A stretch of DNA of 64,000 bases from an uncultured Bacteroidales bacterium (GCA_949294195.1 CASFGK010000014.1:96974-160973), one strand, 5' to 3'; numbered from the stretch's first letter, positions 8,121 to 17,431 are shown. A program made the numbers and translations. The notes: generated by a model not told the origin, from the letters alone.

Positions 8121-10199
8121 ATGAAAAATATATTAAGAATACTTTCTGTAGGTGCATTTGCCGTAGCTTTTGCAGGATGTGCTGACTTCGAAGAGATCAA
8201 CCAGAACCCGCAGGCTACAGACGCATCTAAAGTCGAGCCTTATTATGCGCTGAACAAGTCGATAATGCAGGCTCAGCAGAATCCTGATACCGGCGAGCGT
8301 CTGTTTGTCATCAACTGGGCTTCACTTGCACGCCAGGACGGTGAGGACGGATACGGTACAGCTGTAGGCCAGTATAATGACGACCATACGGTGAATTGCT
8401 ACAACTACATGTGTAACGCCATCAAGTATGTTGTAGATGCTATCGACCTTTGCGATATCCATCTTGCCGACGAGAACATCGGCGAGCATGACAGCCAGTT
8501 CCTTCCTAACGTGAAAGCGTTCGCCCGTATCTGGAAGGTGTATGTAATGACCGAGTTCGTGGATTCTTTCGGACCTATGCCTATCGAAGGTTTCAAGGGT
8601 ATGAATCCGGAATTCAACAGCGTGAAGGATGTATACTATTACTTCTATGACGAGCTTAGAGACGCCGTTTCACAGATCAACGTCAATGTTCAGCCTACAG
8701 ATGCTGAAATGAAATGCGATCCTTCCTATTCATATGATGCGTCAAAATGGAAAGCATACGGGATCTCTCTGTGGATGCGTCTTGCAATGAGACTTTCGGA
8801 AGCTGATCCTGCAAAGGCACAGTCCGAGTTCGAGGCTGCTGTCGCTGCCGGTGACGGTATCCTTACTGCAGACCAGATTTTCGGAGTACAGGAGAAATCA
8901 GGATGGGATGACCTTTCAGGCGTGATGAGCCGTACATGGGACTGGCAGACGCTTTCTTCTACAGTTGCCAACCTGATGATGAACCTCGGTACACCGTCAC
9001 TGGATGCCCTTAAAGACCCGGGAAATGTCCTTTATTCCGCTCCTGATGCAACGCGCTATGAGCCTTATGTGAAGGATTCGGATACTTATCTCGGCAAGAG
9101 GTTCGCGGATTTCTACAGCGGAGCTACTGACAATCCTACCAAACAGTTCTTCTTTGACGGACTTCCTTCCACTCTCGACCCTCGTGCATTTGTTTACTTC
9201 ACCCTTCCTGGTGACTATTCAAACAGGATCGAGACAGGTTATGCCACTTTCCCGGGTGCTGTAAACGCATATCAGATTACAGGTATGTTTGCCCAAAATG
9301 AATCGACAGGCGAGGTTTCAATGATTCCTGAGACTGAAACAGATGCCACATTTTCATGGAACGGTCTTCCTGCCGGCTGGACACAGGACGATTATCTTGA
9401 TCTGAACGGTCTTGTAAACGGACAGATGCAGGAGATACCGAATCCTGACTATGACCCGTCAGACCCTGAGTCAGAACCTACTATGGAGACAACATTGTCC
9501 GGCTACGGCGGAACATATCCTCAGCTCGCAGAGAAGTACAGGAACAATACCCAGATCCGTGTATTCTTCGGTCCTTGGGAGACTTACTTCCTTCTGGCAG
9601 AGGCTGCCCTTTACGGATGGAACGTGGGTATCAGTGCACAGGAAGCATACGAAGCCGGTATCAAGGCCAGCCTTGACTATACAGGCATGGGCGCGCTCTA
9701 TGCGGATTACATTGCATCCACTTCATACAACAGGGTAGGTACAAGTGTAAGCTGGAACCACACTGACGAGCCGACACCTGTTACCATGACATATGTCGAC
9801 GGTATGACAGGCGAGGAAGGGGAATGGACATACAATTATCCGAATCCTGCCAATATCCTGTATGAAGGAAAGGCTCTTAACGACCACCTCACAAAGATCA
9901 TCACCCAGAAGTTCATCGCCAACACTCCTTGGCTTCCTCTTGAGAATCTTTGCGACCACAGCCGTCTCGGTCTTCCGTTCTGGGATATTCCGGCATCTTC
10001 AAGACTTCTTCCTTACATGCCGGAGTACACTCTGACTTCTTATGAAGGCGCACAGAAACCGGGATATTTCGCACAGAGGATGGTTTATCCTTCATCATTG
10101 AGGAATGCTGACCCTGCAGGATATGAGGCTGCTGTCCAGCTTCTTGGCGGAGACGACAGCCGTGTCACTCCTCTGTGGTGGGCTATCGGAGGTCATTAG
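8121..10199 (+). CDS. SusD/RagB-like surface glycan-binding lipoprotein
   Basis: 692-aa SusD-type lipoprotein with lipobox AFAGC (Cys20). The mature start, with FEEINQNPQAT, is typical of the large SusD-like subfamily that caps SusC barrels at the cell surface. TPR-like helical motifs such as AFARIWKVYVMTEFVDSFG and FLLAEAALYGW are visible at about residues 133-155 and 490-505. The partner barrel gene ends 14 bases upstream, as usual for SusCD pairs. At 692 aa it is longer than the common 500-580 aa; a Glu/Asp/Pro-rich loop (about residues 435-460) and extra C-terminal material account for part of this. Confidence 0.92.
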   Translation: MKNILRILSVGAFAVAFAGCADFEEINQNPQATDASKVEPYYALNKSIMQAQQNPDTGERLFVINWASLARQDGEDGYGTAVGQYNDDHTVNCYNYMCNAIKYVVDAIDLCDIHLADENIGEHDSQFLPNVKAFARIWKVYVMTEFVDSFGPMPIEGFKGMNPEFNSVKDVYYYFYDELRDAVSQINVNVQPTDAEMKCDPSYSYDASKWKAYGISLWMRLAMRLSEADPAKAQSEFEAAVAAGDGILTADQIFGVQEKSGWDDLSGVMSRTWDWQTLSSTVANLMMNLGTPSLDALKDPGNVLYSAPDATRYEPYVKDSDTYLGKRFADFYSGATDNPTKQFFFDGLPSTLDPRAFVYFTLPGDYSNRIETGYATFPGAVNAYQITGMFAQNESTGEVSMIPETETDATFSWNGLPAGWTQDDYLDLNGLVNGQMQEIPNPDYDPSDPESEPTMETTLSGYGGTYPQLAEKYRNNTQIRVFFGPWETYFLLAEAALYGWNVGISAQEAYEAGIKASLDYTGMGALYADYIASTSYNRVGTSVSWNHTDEPTPVTMTYVDGMTGEEGEWTYNYPNPANILYEGKALNDHLTKIITQKFIANTPWLPLENLCDHSRLGLPFWDIPASSRLLPYMPEYTLTSYEGAQKPGYFAQRMVYPSSLRNADPAGYEAAVQLLGGDDSRVTPLWWAIGGH

Positions 10200-10252
10200 A
10201 ATGAAAAAAGCCGCTCTATAATAGAAGGCTAGTTGTTATAAAGTGTAACGAG

Positions 10253-10280
10253 AGGGTGATAAAATGTTTTTTATCACCCT
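10253..10280. terminator. hairpin after susD
   Basis: Perfect 12-base stem (10253-10264 with 10269-10280) and a four-base loop TGTT, followed by TGAATTTTTC. It lies between the SusD gene and the fucosidase gene and probably lowers readthrough, so that SusCD can be expressed at a different level from the enzymes. Confidence 0.65.
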
Positions 10281-10352
10281 TGAATTTTTCTTCCGGCAAA
10301 GGGCGAAAAGAACTTGTAGCCAAACTGGTTTTTATAAACCGAATAGTTTCAC

Positions 10353-10360
10353 TATCTTTA
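10353..10360 (+). promoter_or_regulatory. possible -7 box of the fucosidase gene
   Basis: TATCTTTA differs from TAnnTTTG at one base and lies 25 bases before the start, just after the hairpin. Together these suggest the two enzyme genes can be transcribed apart from susCD. Weak evidence. Confidence 0.35.
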
Positions 10361-10384
10361 TCGGATAAATTTAACCGCATCATT

Positions 10385-11737
10385 ATGAAATTCAGAAGCA
10401 TCTTACTGGCAGCCATGGCGCTGTCGACAATTTCCGTGCTGCCTGCTGCCGCCGAGACGCCCCAGCAGAAAGCAGAGAGGATGGAATGGTTCTCAAGAGC
10501 GAAGCTCGGAATCTTCATCCATTGGGGAATCTACTCCAAAGGGGAGACTTCGGAAAGCTGGGCATTCCATAACGGGACCGTTTCCATTGAAGACTACATG
10601 AAGCAGCGTGAGGCATTCACTGCAGCAAATTATGACCCTGCATATTGGGCCCGCCTCATCAAGGAAAGCGGAGCGCAGTATACGGTCATAACGACCAAGC
10701 ATCACGACGGCTTCGCCCTTTGGGATACCAAAGTCGGGGATGACAGTGCAGTGAAGGATTCTCCTGCAGGCCGCGATGTTCTGGCTCCTTTCGTGGAGGA
10801 AGTGAGGAAGCAGGGGCTGAAACTCGGCTTTTATTTTTCACTTATCGACTGGCCGAGGGATGATTATCCTATCATTTACCGTAACGGACCTGCCAAATAC
10901 GATATCCACAAGGAGCCAAAGAGATGGCAGCATTTCGTAGACTTCAACTTTGCGCAGCTCAGGGAACTGAATGCATGGATGCCGGACCTTTACTGGTTTG
11001 ACGGAGACTGGGAGCAGACAGCGGAAGACTGGCGGGCAAAGGAGATTGTAGAGATGCTCCGCGAGACCAACCCGGGTGTCGTTATCAATTCCCGCATCCA
11101 GGGACACGGTGACTATGCCACACCGGAGCTCGGCGTGCCTGTCACACGCCCTGAATCGCAGTGGTGGGAGACCTGCATGACTATGAACGATTCATGGGGA
11201 TACAGGATAAAGGATACCGACTATAAGAGCGATATGGTTCTTCTCCGTATGCTGGTAGACTGCATCAGTCTCGGCGGAAACCTCCTTCTGGATATAGGAC
11301 CTAAGGCAGACGGAACCATTCCCGAGCAGCAGGTGGCTATCCTCAAGGAGTTCGGAAGGTGGACTTCAAAGCACGCAGAGGCGATCTACAACACCAAGGC
11401 CGGCATTCCTGCCGGGCATGTACAGGGATATACTTCCCTCAGCCTGGACAGCAAGACTCTCTATATCTATCTTCCATACAGACCTAATGAAAGCGTTGAA
11501 CTCAAGGGGCTAAAGAGCCGTATCAAGGATGTCAGGGTGGTTGGCAGCAATACCGAACTCGACTGGGTCAGATACAATGACATTTCATGGAGTGAAGTTC
11601 CGGGAGTATGCTATATAGATGTTCCGGAAGATGTTCTCGACGAGAAGATAACCGTTCTGGCCGTGGATCTCGAAGAGCCGCTCACTCTTTACAGAGGCTC
11701 AGGTCAGGTTCTCAGTTTCAATGACTACGATGAATAG
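10385..11737 (+). CDS. GH29 alpha-L-fucosidase
   Basis: 450-aa secreted retaining alpha-L-fucosidase of glycoside hydrolase family 29. A signal peptide (residues 1-23, ending in AAA) is followed by the family's N-terminal WFSRAKLGIFIHWGIYS. His106-His107 in TTKHHDGFALW form part of the substrate pocket, and Asp206 in LYWFDGDW is the expected nucleophile. The C-terminal 100 residues form the beta-sandwich. I chose the ATG at 10385 because the signal peptide begins there; the frame is open from 10256 but that upstream part covers the terminator. It removes terminal L-fucose from glycans, probably in the periplasm, for the glycan imported by the upstream SusCD. Linkage specificity cannot be told. 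Confidence 0.93.
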   Translation: MKFRSILLAAMALSTISVLPAAAETPQQKAERMEWFSRAKLGIFIHWGIYSKGETSESWAFHNGTVSIEDYMKQREAFTAANYDPAYWARLIKESGAQYTVITTKHHDGFALWDTKVGDDSAVKDSPAGRDVLAPFVEEVRKQGLKLGFYFSLIDWPRDDYPIIYRNGPAKYDIHKEPKRWQHFVDFNFAQLRELNAWMPDLYWFDGDWEQTAEDWRAKEIVEMLRETNPGVVINSRIQGHGDYATPELGVPVTRPESQWWETCMTMNDSWGYRIKDTDYKSDMVLLRMLVDCISLGGNLLLDIGPKADGTIPEQQVAILKEFGRWTSKHAEAIYNTKAGIPAGHVQGYTSLSLDSKTLYIYLPYRPNESVELKGLKSRIKDVRVVGSNTELDWVRYNDISWSEVPGVCYIDVPEDVLDEKITVLAVDLEEPLTLYRGSGQVLSFNDYDE

Positions 11738-11767
11738 CATTTAAAATCAAAACCAATATCATCATTA

Positions 11768-13810
11768 ATGAAGAAATCAGTTTTAATCGCAGTGGCCATG
11801 TGCCTTTCGGCACTGGCATTCGGCCAGCCTCTGTATGAGCGCTACAAGGCTGTACTTACTGAACCGAGGAGCTATGACTGTTTCCGCTCCGTGGACCAGA
11901 TCAAAATCGACGGAAAGCTCAAGGAAACTTCATGGTCCCGGGCCCGGTCTACGGAAGCATTCGTGGATATCAGCGGAGAAGGATTCCCTGAGCCGGTCAA
12001 GGAGACGACAGTGAAAATGCTATGGGATGACAACTATCTGTATATCGCTGCCACCCTCATGGAGGATAACATTGTCGCCAGGCTTACACAGAGAGATACG
12101 ATCATCTATCATGACAACGATTTCGAAGTTTTTCTCGACCCTGACGGAGACGGTGTGCATTACTTTGAAATAGAGAACAATGCCAGAGGCGTCATCTTCG
12201 ATCTGACTCTGGACAAGCCTTACCGCAGCGGAGGCTCGTTCTTCATCCCTTGGAACTGTGAAGGGTTGAAACTGGCTGTCGGACATGACGGTACACTCAA
12301 CAAGGAAAACGATACTGACCGCAGCTGGACTGTGGAGATGGCCATTCCGTTCGATGCTCTTACCTATAACTTCGACAATCCAAGGAAATATTCTACCTGG
12401 AGAATAAATTTCTCACGGGTACAGCATCTGGTCAAGGGGCAGCCTGAAGAGAATTGGGTCTGGTCTCCTACAGGACGCGTGGATATGCATATGCCTGACC
12501 GTTGGGGCTTCCTGAATTTTGTAGACGCTCCTGTGGGCTCACGCATGAAAGGCGGACATACTCTGGATATGGACGCCTATAAGCTGCTCTGGGCGATGTT
12601 CTATGCCCAGCTGGACAACAAGGCCGCAAAAGGAAACTTTCTCCGCACCGTGGATGACTTTTTCCTTACAGACACCGAACTGTCATCTATAGGACCTGAT
12701 GACCGTATTTCCGTGGAGGGCACCACTTCAAGTTTCCAGATAAAGATAACTCTTGCAGACAGGAAAGAATATTATACTGTAGATCAGGACGGCAAATTCA
12801 CTATTGGCAAAGTGCAGCCTCAGGTGGTGAAGAACTGGATGTGGATGAGGTTCAAACCCGAGTGGAGTGATGACCGGTACAGGGAGCATTTCGCAAAGGT
12901 ACACAGCTGCGGTATCAGCGGTATTCTTTTCGAAGGGTATGACGAGGACGTGTTCCGCATGTGCAAGGAAGCCGGACTGGAAGCCCACTACTGGAAGTGG
13001 ACCATGAACCGTGCGGAGTGTCTTGAAACCCATCCTGACTGGTTTGCAGTGAACAGGAAAGGGGAGTCTTGCTTTGACCATCCTGCCTATGTGGACTATT
13101 ACAGATTCCTGTGCCCTTCACACGAGGGCGTTGCTGAATATCTGGCCGAGGACTATCTGAAAATGGCCAATCTTCCGTATGTGGACGGAATGCATTTGGA
13201 CTATGTCCGTTTCCCGGATGTGATACTTCCTGTCAGTCTGTGGAAAAACTATGGCATAGAGCAGGTTCAGGAACTTCCTGAATACGACTTCTGTTACTGC
13301 GATGTGTGTCGTGAGAAATTCAAGGCAATGACAGGAAAGGATCCTCTCGAACTGAAATATCCTATGGAAGACCAGTCTTGGCTGAATTTCAGATATGACG
13401 CCATTACAAATGTCGTCAAGACGATTACCGCCAGACTCAAGTCGGAAGGCAAGACTCTTACGGCTGCGGTGTTCCCTGGTCCTTCAATGGCCAAAAGGAT
13501 GGTCCGCCAGGACTGGGGCAATTGGCCTCTTGATGCCTATTTCCCGATGATTTACAACGGTTTCTATTATGAAGGGCCGGAGTGGGTAGGACGTTCTGTC
13601 GCCGAGAGTGTCAAGGCTGTAGGAGGAAGGGCGTGTGTCTATGCCGGTCTCATGTTCCCTGACATCAAGGGAGAAGATTTCGAGAAGGCTCTTGATGCCG
13701 CATACAGTAACGGCGCCAGTGGGGTGTCGTTCTTTGACGGACCTGATTACGAGTATCTTGAAAGACTTAAAGCATATATGGACAAGCACGATATGGTGCC
13801 GGCCAACTGA
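11768..13810 (+). CDS. CBM9-like domain fused to a putative glycosidase barrel
   Basis: 680-aa secreted protein (signal peptide to about Gln20). Residues about 40-250 look like a family 9 carbohydrate-binding/DOMON fold (IDGKLKETSWSRA, LWDDNYLYIAATL, DFEVFLDPDGDG, WTVEMAIPF). Residues about 355-675 resemble the GHL10/GHL6 group of (beta/alpha)8 putative glycosyl hydrolases: DGMHLDYVRFPD (Asp473, Asp478), YFPMIYNGFYYEG and GVSFFDGPDY. A CYC-x2-C cluster (Cys509, Cys511, Cys514) could bind metal. Catalytic residues are not established. It follows the fucosidase by 30 bases, so it probably acts on the same glycan. Enzymatic activity is inference; it may define an uncharacterised glycosidase group. 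Confidence 0.8.
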   Translation: MKKSVLIAVAMCLSALAFGQPLYERYKAVLTEPRSYDCFRSVDQIKIDGKLKETSWSRARSTEAFVDISGEGFPEPVKETTVKMLWDDNYLYIAATLMEDNIVARLTQRDTIIYHDNDFEVFLDPDGDGVHYFEIENNARGVIFDLTLDKPYRSGGSFFIPWNCEGLKLAVGHDGTLNKENDTDRSWTVEMAIPFDALTYNFDNPRKYSTWRINFSRVQHLVKGQPEENWVWSPTGRVDMHMPDRWGFLNFVDAPVGSRMKGGHTLDMDAYKLLWAMFYAQLDNKAAKGNFLRTVDDFFLTDTELSSIGPDDRISVEGTTSSFQIKITLADRKEYYTVDQDGKFTIGKVQPQVVKNWMWMRFKPEWSDDRYREHFAKVHSCGISGILFEGYDEDVFRMCKEAGLEAHYWKWTMNRAECLETHPDWFAVNRKGESCFDHPAYVDYYRFLCPSHEGVAEYLAEDYLKMANLPYVDGMHLDYVRFPDVILPVSLWKNYGIEQVQELPEYDFCYCDVCREKFKAMTGKDPLELKYPMEDQSWLNFRYDAITNVVKTITARLKSEGKTLTAAVFPGPSMAKRMVRQDWGNWPLDAYFPMIYNGFYYEGPEWVGRSVAESVKAVGGRACVYAGLMFPDIKGEDFEKALDAAYSNGASGVSFFDGPDYEYLERLKAYMDKHDMVPAN

Positions 13811-13839
13811 GATTTGCTTATAAATTGTCCGATTCGGTA

Positions 13840-13878
13840 GACGGATGGCACTGTCTGGAAAAGACAGTGCCATCCGTC
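13840..13878. terminator. strong hairpin ending the PUL
   Basis: Perfect 17-base stem (13840-13856 with 13862-13878) and loop GGAAA, 29 bases after the stop codon of the CBM9 protein gene. No T tract follows. The stability and location point to a terminator or 3' end stabiliser. Confidence 0.65.
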
Positions 13879-14020
13879 TGTAATGTAGGGCATGGAACCG
13901 CTACGGCCTGCCTTTTATTCCGGACTGGACGATCGTGATGCTGCGAAACGGCCTGCGGGAGAATATGGTAATGATTTTTTGTGTATCTTGGCGGCCGGAA
14001 TTCAAATAGTGTTTTGATTC

Positions 14021-14488
14021 ATGACAAGAGACGAACTGATGAGAAAAGCGATAGAGCTGTCTGTCGATAATGTAGCTGATGGAGGAGGACCTTTCGGAGC
14101 CGTCATAGCAAATGACGGCGAAATAATCGCCACCGGCGTCAACAGGGTGACGGCTGATCATGATCCCACAGCCCATGCCGAGGTAAGTGCGATCAGGGCT
14201 GCCGCCGGGAAACTCGGGACATTCGACCTTAGCGGGTGTGAGATATACACTTCGTGCGAGCCTTGTCCGATGTGTCTCGGAGCCATATACTGGGCGCACC
14301 TTGACAGGATGTTTTATGGCAACGACAAGCATGATGCGGCTGAGGCCGGTTTTGACGATGCGTTCATTTATAAGGAAATGGAACTGAAACCGGAAGCCCG
14401 CCGCCTGTCATCGGTAAGACTTATGCCTGAAGAGGCCATCAGGGCCTTTGAAGTCTGGAAAGCAAAGGATGACAAGACCAAATATTAA
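14021..14488 (+). CDS. guaD: guanine deaminase
   Basis: 155-aa cytidine/deoxycytidylate deaminase-fold enzyme closely resembling Bacillus GuaD, which converts guanine to xanthine. The zinc site is visible: His52 and the proton-shuttling Glu54 in TAHAEVSAIR, and Cys82/Cys85 in SCEPCPMCLGAIYW. The C-terminal AAEAGFDDAFIYKE and the final Tyr are also GuaD-like. The full length argues for guanine deaminase rather than TadA, which has a different C-terminus. It is followed at 12 bases by a DUF1295 gene, apparently the same transcript. Confidence 0.88.
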   Translation: MTRDELMRKAIELSVDNVADGGGPFGAVIANDGEIIATGVNRVTADHDPTAHAEVSAIRAAAGKLGTFDLSGCEIYTSCEPCPMCLGAIYWAHLDRMFYGNDKHDAAEAGFDDAFIYKEMELKPEARRLSSVRLMPEEAIRAFEVWKAKDDKTKY

Positions 14489-14500
14489 AAAAACACGGAT

Positions 14501-15295
14501 ATGGTGTTGTTGATTATTTTCGCGGCAGCACTTGCAGTGAGTGCTCTTGGCTGGAAAAAGTTCATCTATTTCATTTCATTGGGATATGGTTTCTCCATTG
14601 CGGTGATGGGGATTGTGACAGTCGCTGTTTTCGCATGGCGTCTGACATTCCCTTCCGCCATGCTGTGCGCCCTGCTGATAGCGTATGGCTTGCGGCTGGG
14701 AGGTTTTCTTCTACACAGGGAACTCCGCAGCGCTTCCTACAGGAAAGAGCTTCCTTCCCTGACCAAGACATCCGGGAATATCGGGACGGGCACAAAAGTC
14801 ATGGTATGGATTTCGGTATCTCTCCTTTACGTGTGTCAGGTTTCGCCTGTATTCTTCCGGGTCGTCAATGAAGGCTCGAGTGCCACCGAATTCTGGGCTT
14901 ATGCTGGAGCGGTCATAATGCTGCTGGCCCTGATTCTCGAATCGGTAGCCGACCATCAGAAATCCGCCGCCAAGAAGCTCCGTCCGGACAGATTCTGTGA
15001 TACAGGCCTGTACAGGATAGTACGCTGTCCGAACTATTTTGCGGAGATTCTCTTCTGGACAGGATGTTTCATTTCCGGTATAGGTTCGGTGTTTGGCTGG
15101 GAATGGATTTTCGCGGTCGTCGGTTATGTTTGTATCGTATACATCATGTTCGGAGGAGCCAGAAGACTTGAGCTCCGCCAGAACAGTCGCTACGGTTCGG
15201 ATCCCGAATACAGGGAGTATGTTGCCCGTACTCCGATTATCCTTCCTCTGGTACCTTTGTACTCAGTCGAGAGATATACTTTCCTGAAAGGGTAG
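14501..15295 (+). CDS. DUF1295 (steroid 5-alpha-reductase-like) membrane protein
   Basis: 264-aa polytopic inner-membrane protein with about six or seven hydrophobic segments. Family marks are LESVADHQK at about residues 147-155, GLYRIVRCPNYFAE (about 169-182) and the C-terminal YREYVARTP. These place it in DUF1295/isoprenylcysteine methyltransferase-like reductases. Bacterial members have no settled substrate. No signal peptide beyond the first helix. It lies 12 bases after guaD, but I see no functional link between purine deamination and this protein. Confidence 0.85.
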   Translation: MVLLIIFAAALAVSALGWKKFIYFISLGYGFSIAVMGIVTVAVFAWRLTFPSAMLCALLIAYGLRLGGFLLHRELRSASYRKELPSLTKTSGNIGTGTKVMVWISVSLLYVCQVSPVFFRVVNEGSSATEFWAYAGAVIMLLALILESVADHQKSAAKKLRPDRFCDTGLYRIVRCPNYFAEILFWTGCFISGIGSVFGWEWIFAVVGYVCIVYIMFGGARRLELRQNSRYGSDPEYREYVARTPIILPLVPLYSVERYTFLKG

Positions 15296-15343
15296 GACCG
15301 GATTGTTTCCTTTTTTTAATGAACAACATATATATATAATTTG

Positions 15344-15390
15344 TATATTTGCCGTGTTGTTAACATACTTGTTAGACAATCATGTTAAAC
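15344..15390 (+). promoter_or_regulatory. promoter and putative TetR operator
   Basis: TATATTTG (15344-15351) is a perfect TAnnTTTG -7 box. Just downstream, where the transcript should begin, are dyads TGTTAACA (15358-15365) and TTGT-TAG-ACAA (15369-15379), then TGTTAAAC (15383-15390). Symmetric sites on the start of a TetR-led operon are where autorepression normally acts. Binding is inferred. Confidence 0.5.
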
Positions 15391-15412
15391 AATTTTGCAG
15401 ACAAATAATTTC

Positions 15413-16093
15413 ATGAATAGGTATCAGAATGAGCCGGAAAACGGGAATACCATACAGAAGAGTACTGAACAGGCTATAATGGATGCTGCGGAGGAACTTT
15501 TTCTGGAAAAGGGATATAATCTGGCCACGACTACGCTTATAGCGAAAAAGGCAGGGGTTACGCATGCCATGCTTCATTATTATTTCAGGACCAAGGAGCA
15601 TATTTTCATGAAAGTCCTTGAGAAGACGCTTGGCGAACTCAAGCAGTCTTTCCGTCCTGTAATGTCAAAAGACGAACCGTTCTGGGAAACTCTTGAAAAA
15701 GGGATTTCCACTCATTTTGATTTTTTTGCCGGCCATCCCCGGTTCGCTACGTTCCTTTATGATACCGTAATGCATAATCCGGAGCTGATTGTTCGCCTGA
15801 AAGAGAGTTTTTTCCCTATCCTTCGAAGAATATATGACTTTCATATAGGGATGATACGGAAAGAGATGGCCGAAGGACGGATAAACGAAGTGGATCCTGT
15901 CCAGCTTGTCTCCGATATCATTACTCTGAATCTCTCGACTTATCTGCTTATGCCTGTGGCAGACAGAGTGTTTCCTGATCCGGAGGGTAATTCCTTGGTG
16001 TCAGATGAAAAAAAACTGAAAGAACTTCTCGAAATCAGGAAGACTGAAATCATCGCCCTGATCAGATACAGACTTTACGGTAAGATACAATGA
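15413..16093 (+). CDS. TetR/AcrR family transcriptional regulator
   Basis: 226-aa repressor. The N-terminal helix-turn-helix (about residues 20-60) reads AIMDAAEELFLEKGY, TTLIAKKAGV, MLHYYFRTKEHIF, typical of TetR. The remaining helical region is the ligand-binding and dimer domain. I prefer the ATG at 15413; the frame also opens with a TTG at 15395. Its stop overlaps the next start (ATGA at 16090-16093), so it is translationally coupled to the exporter it probably controls. The inducer cannot be predicted. Confidence 0.9.
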   Translation: MNRYQNEPENGNTIQKSTEQAIMDAAEELFLEKGYNLATTTLIAKKAGVTHAMLHYYFRTKEHIFMKVLEKTLGELKQSFRPVMSKDEPFWETLEKGISTHFDFFAGHPRFATFLYDTVMHNPELIVRLKESFFPILRRIYDFHIGMIRKEMAEGRINEVDPVQLVSDIITLNLSTYLLMPVADRVFPDPEGNSLVSDEKKLKELLEIRKTEIIALIRYRLYGKIQ

Positions 16094-17373
16094 AAAAGGT
16101 ACTGACTCATATCTTCGTCCTGTCGCAGCTTGTCCTTGTTTGTCCTGTCGGGCTGCTTGCACAGGTAACCATTGACCGGTGCATGGAAATGGCACGGGAA
16201 AACTATCCGCAGATCCGGCAGTTGAATCTGATTGAAGAGGCTTCACATTATGAAGTTGCATCCATATCGAAGTCATGGCTGCCGCATCTGAGCGTTTCCG
16301 GCAAAGCGGCATACCAGTCTGATGTGGTGGAGATGCCGTTCGATATTCCCGGATTCACTTTCGACCTGCCTCATGACCAGTATTCCCTGGTCGGGGAAAT
16401 CAGCCAGACTATATGGGACGGAGGAGTGTCCGGACGACAGAAAGAGGTGACCGTTTCCGGGGCTCAGGTGCAGAAGGAAGAGGTGGAGGTTTCTCTGTAT
16501 TCGGTAAACGAGCGGGTACAGAAGATTTTTCTGGGGATACTCCTCTATGACGGCCAGCTGCAGCAGAATTCCATACTGGAGAAAAGTCTTGAAAGGAATG
16601 CAAGACATGCTCAGGCCTGCATCGAAAACGGAACGGCATACAGGTCGGACCTGGAGATGATACAAGTGAATATCCTGAACTGCGAGCAGCAAAGGGAAGA
16701 GTTGGTCCGGGACCGGCAGACTTATGTGGAAATGCTGGAAAAGCTCACCGGAACCAGTCTTGAAGGACAGGAATTCGTCATTCCGGACGAAAGTCCCGAA
16801 TGGCTTTTCCAGGAAGAAATCCTCCGTCCTGAAATAGGGCTTTACAATGCCAGGATTCAGCAGCAGGAAGCTATGGTACGGCAGCTCGATTCAAAGATAT
16901 CCCCTAAATTCAGTCTTTCTCTTCAGGGCGGAATCGGGCGGCCGGGACTGAACATATTGGAAAATTCGTTCCAGCCATACTGGACTGCAGGTGTGAAGAT
17001 GTCCTGGGACATAGGGGCATTATATACCCGAAAGGACGAGAAACGCAAACTTGATGCGCAGATGAGAAAGATCGAGTCCGACAAGGAGACTTTCATGTTC
17101 AATACGGGACTTGATGCGGTTCAGATGAGAAATTCGATAGACAAGGCGAAATCACTTCTGGATAGGGACAGGGAAATAATAGCTCTCAGGGAGTCTATCC
17201 GCGCTTCCGGTGAGGAACAGTACCGGAACGGGGTCATCACTATGACTGATCTCATGTCCAGAATAGATGATGAGTACGATGCGAAAGTGGCGGAGTCGAT
17301 TCACCGGATACAGCTGTTGATGGCCATATATGACCTGAAGAATTGCCTGGGATACGGCATCCCTGCCGAGTGA
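16090..17373 (+). CDS. TolC-family outer-membrane efflux protein
   Basis: 427-aa outer-membrane factor. A signal peptide (to about Ala24, LLAQ) precedes two TolC/OEP repeats made of long helices with short beta segments; VTIDRCMEMARENYPQIRQL is the standard first helix motif and the second repeat begins near residue 250. It forms the outer-membrane channel of the tripartite exporter encoded by the next five genes. Overlaps the TetR gene by four bases. A second, only distantly similar TolC protein is encoded at 27.4 kb. Confidence 0.9.
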   Translation: MKKVLTHIFVLSQLVLVCPVGLLAQVTIDRCMEMARENYPQIRQLNLIEEASHYEVASISKSWLPHLSVSGKAAYQSDVVEMPFDIPGFTFDLPHDQYSLVGEISQTIWDGGVSGRQKEVTVSGAQVQKEEVEVSLYSVNERVQKIFLGILLYDGQLQQNSILEKSLERNARHAQACIENGTAYRSDLEMIQVNILNCEQQREELVRDRQTYVEMLEKLTGTSLEGQEFVIPDESPEWLFQEEILRPEIGLYNARIQQQEAMVRQLDSKISPKFSLSLQGGIGRPGLNILENSFQPYWTAGVKMSWDIGALYTRKDEKRKLDAQMRKIESDKETFMFNTGLDAVQMRNSIDKAKSLLDRDREIIALRESIRASGEEQYRNGVITMTDLMSRIDDEYDAKVAESIHRIQLLMAIYDLKNCLGYGIPAE

Positions 17374-17431
17374 GCAAGTCGATGATTTGAAAAACAGTTA
17401 TTTGTCGGACCGATATTGAAAACGTTTTGAA

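Noticed and set aside
10256-10384. Upstream extension of the fucosidase frame
   Set aside because: It would translate the terminator hairpin and bury the signal peptide.
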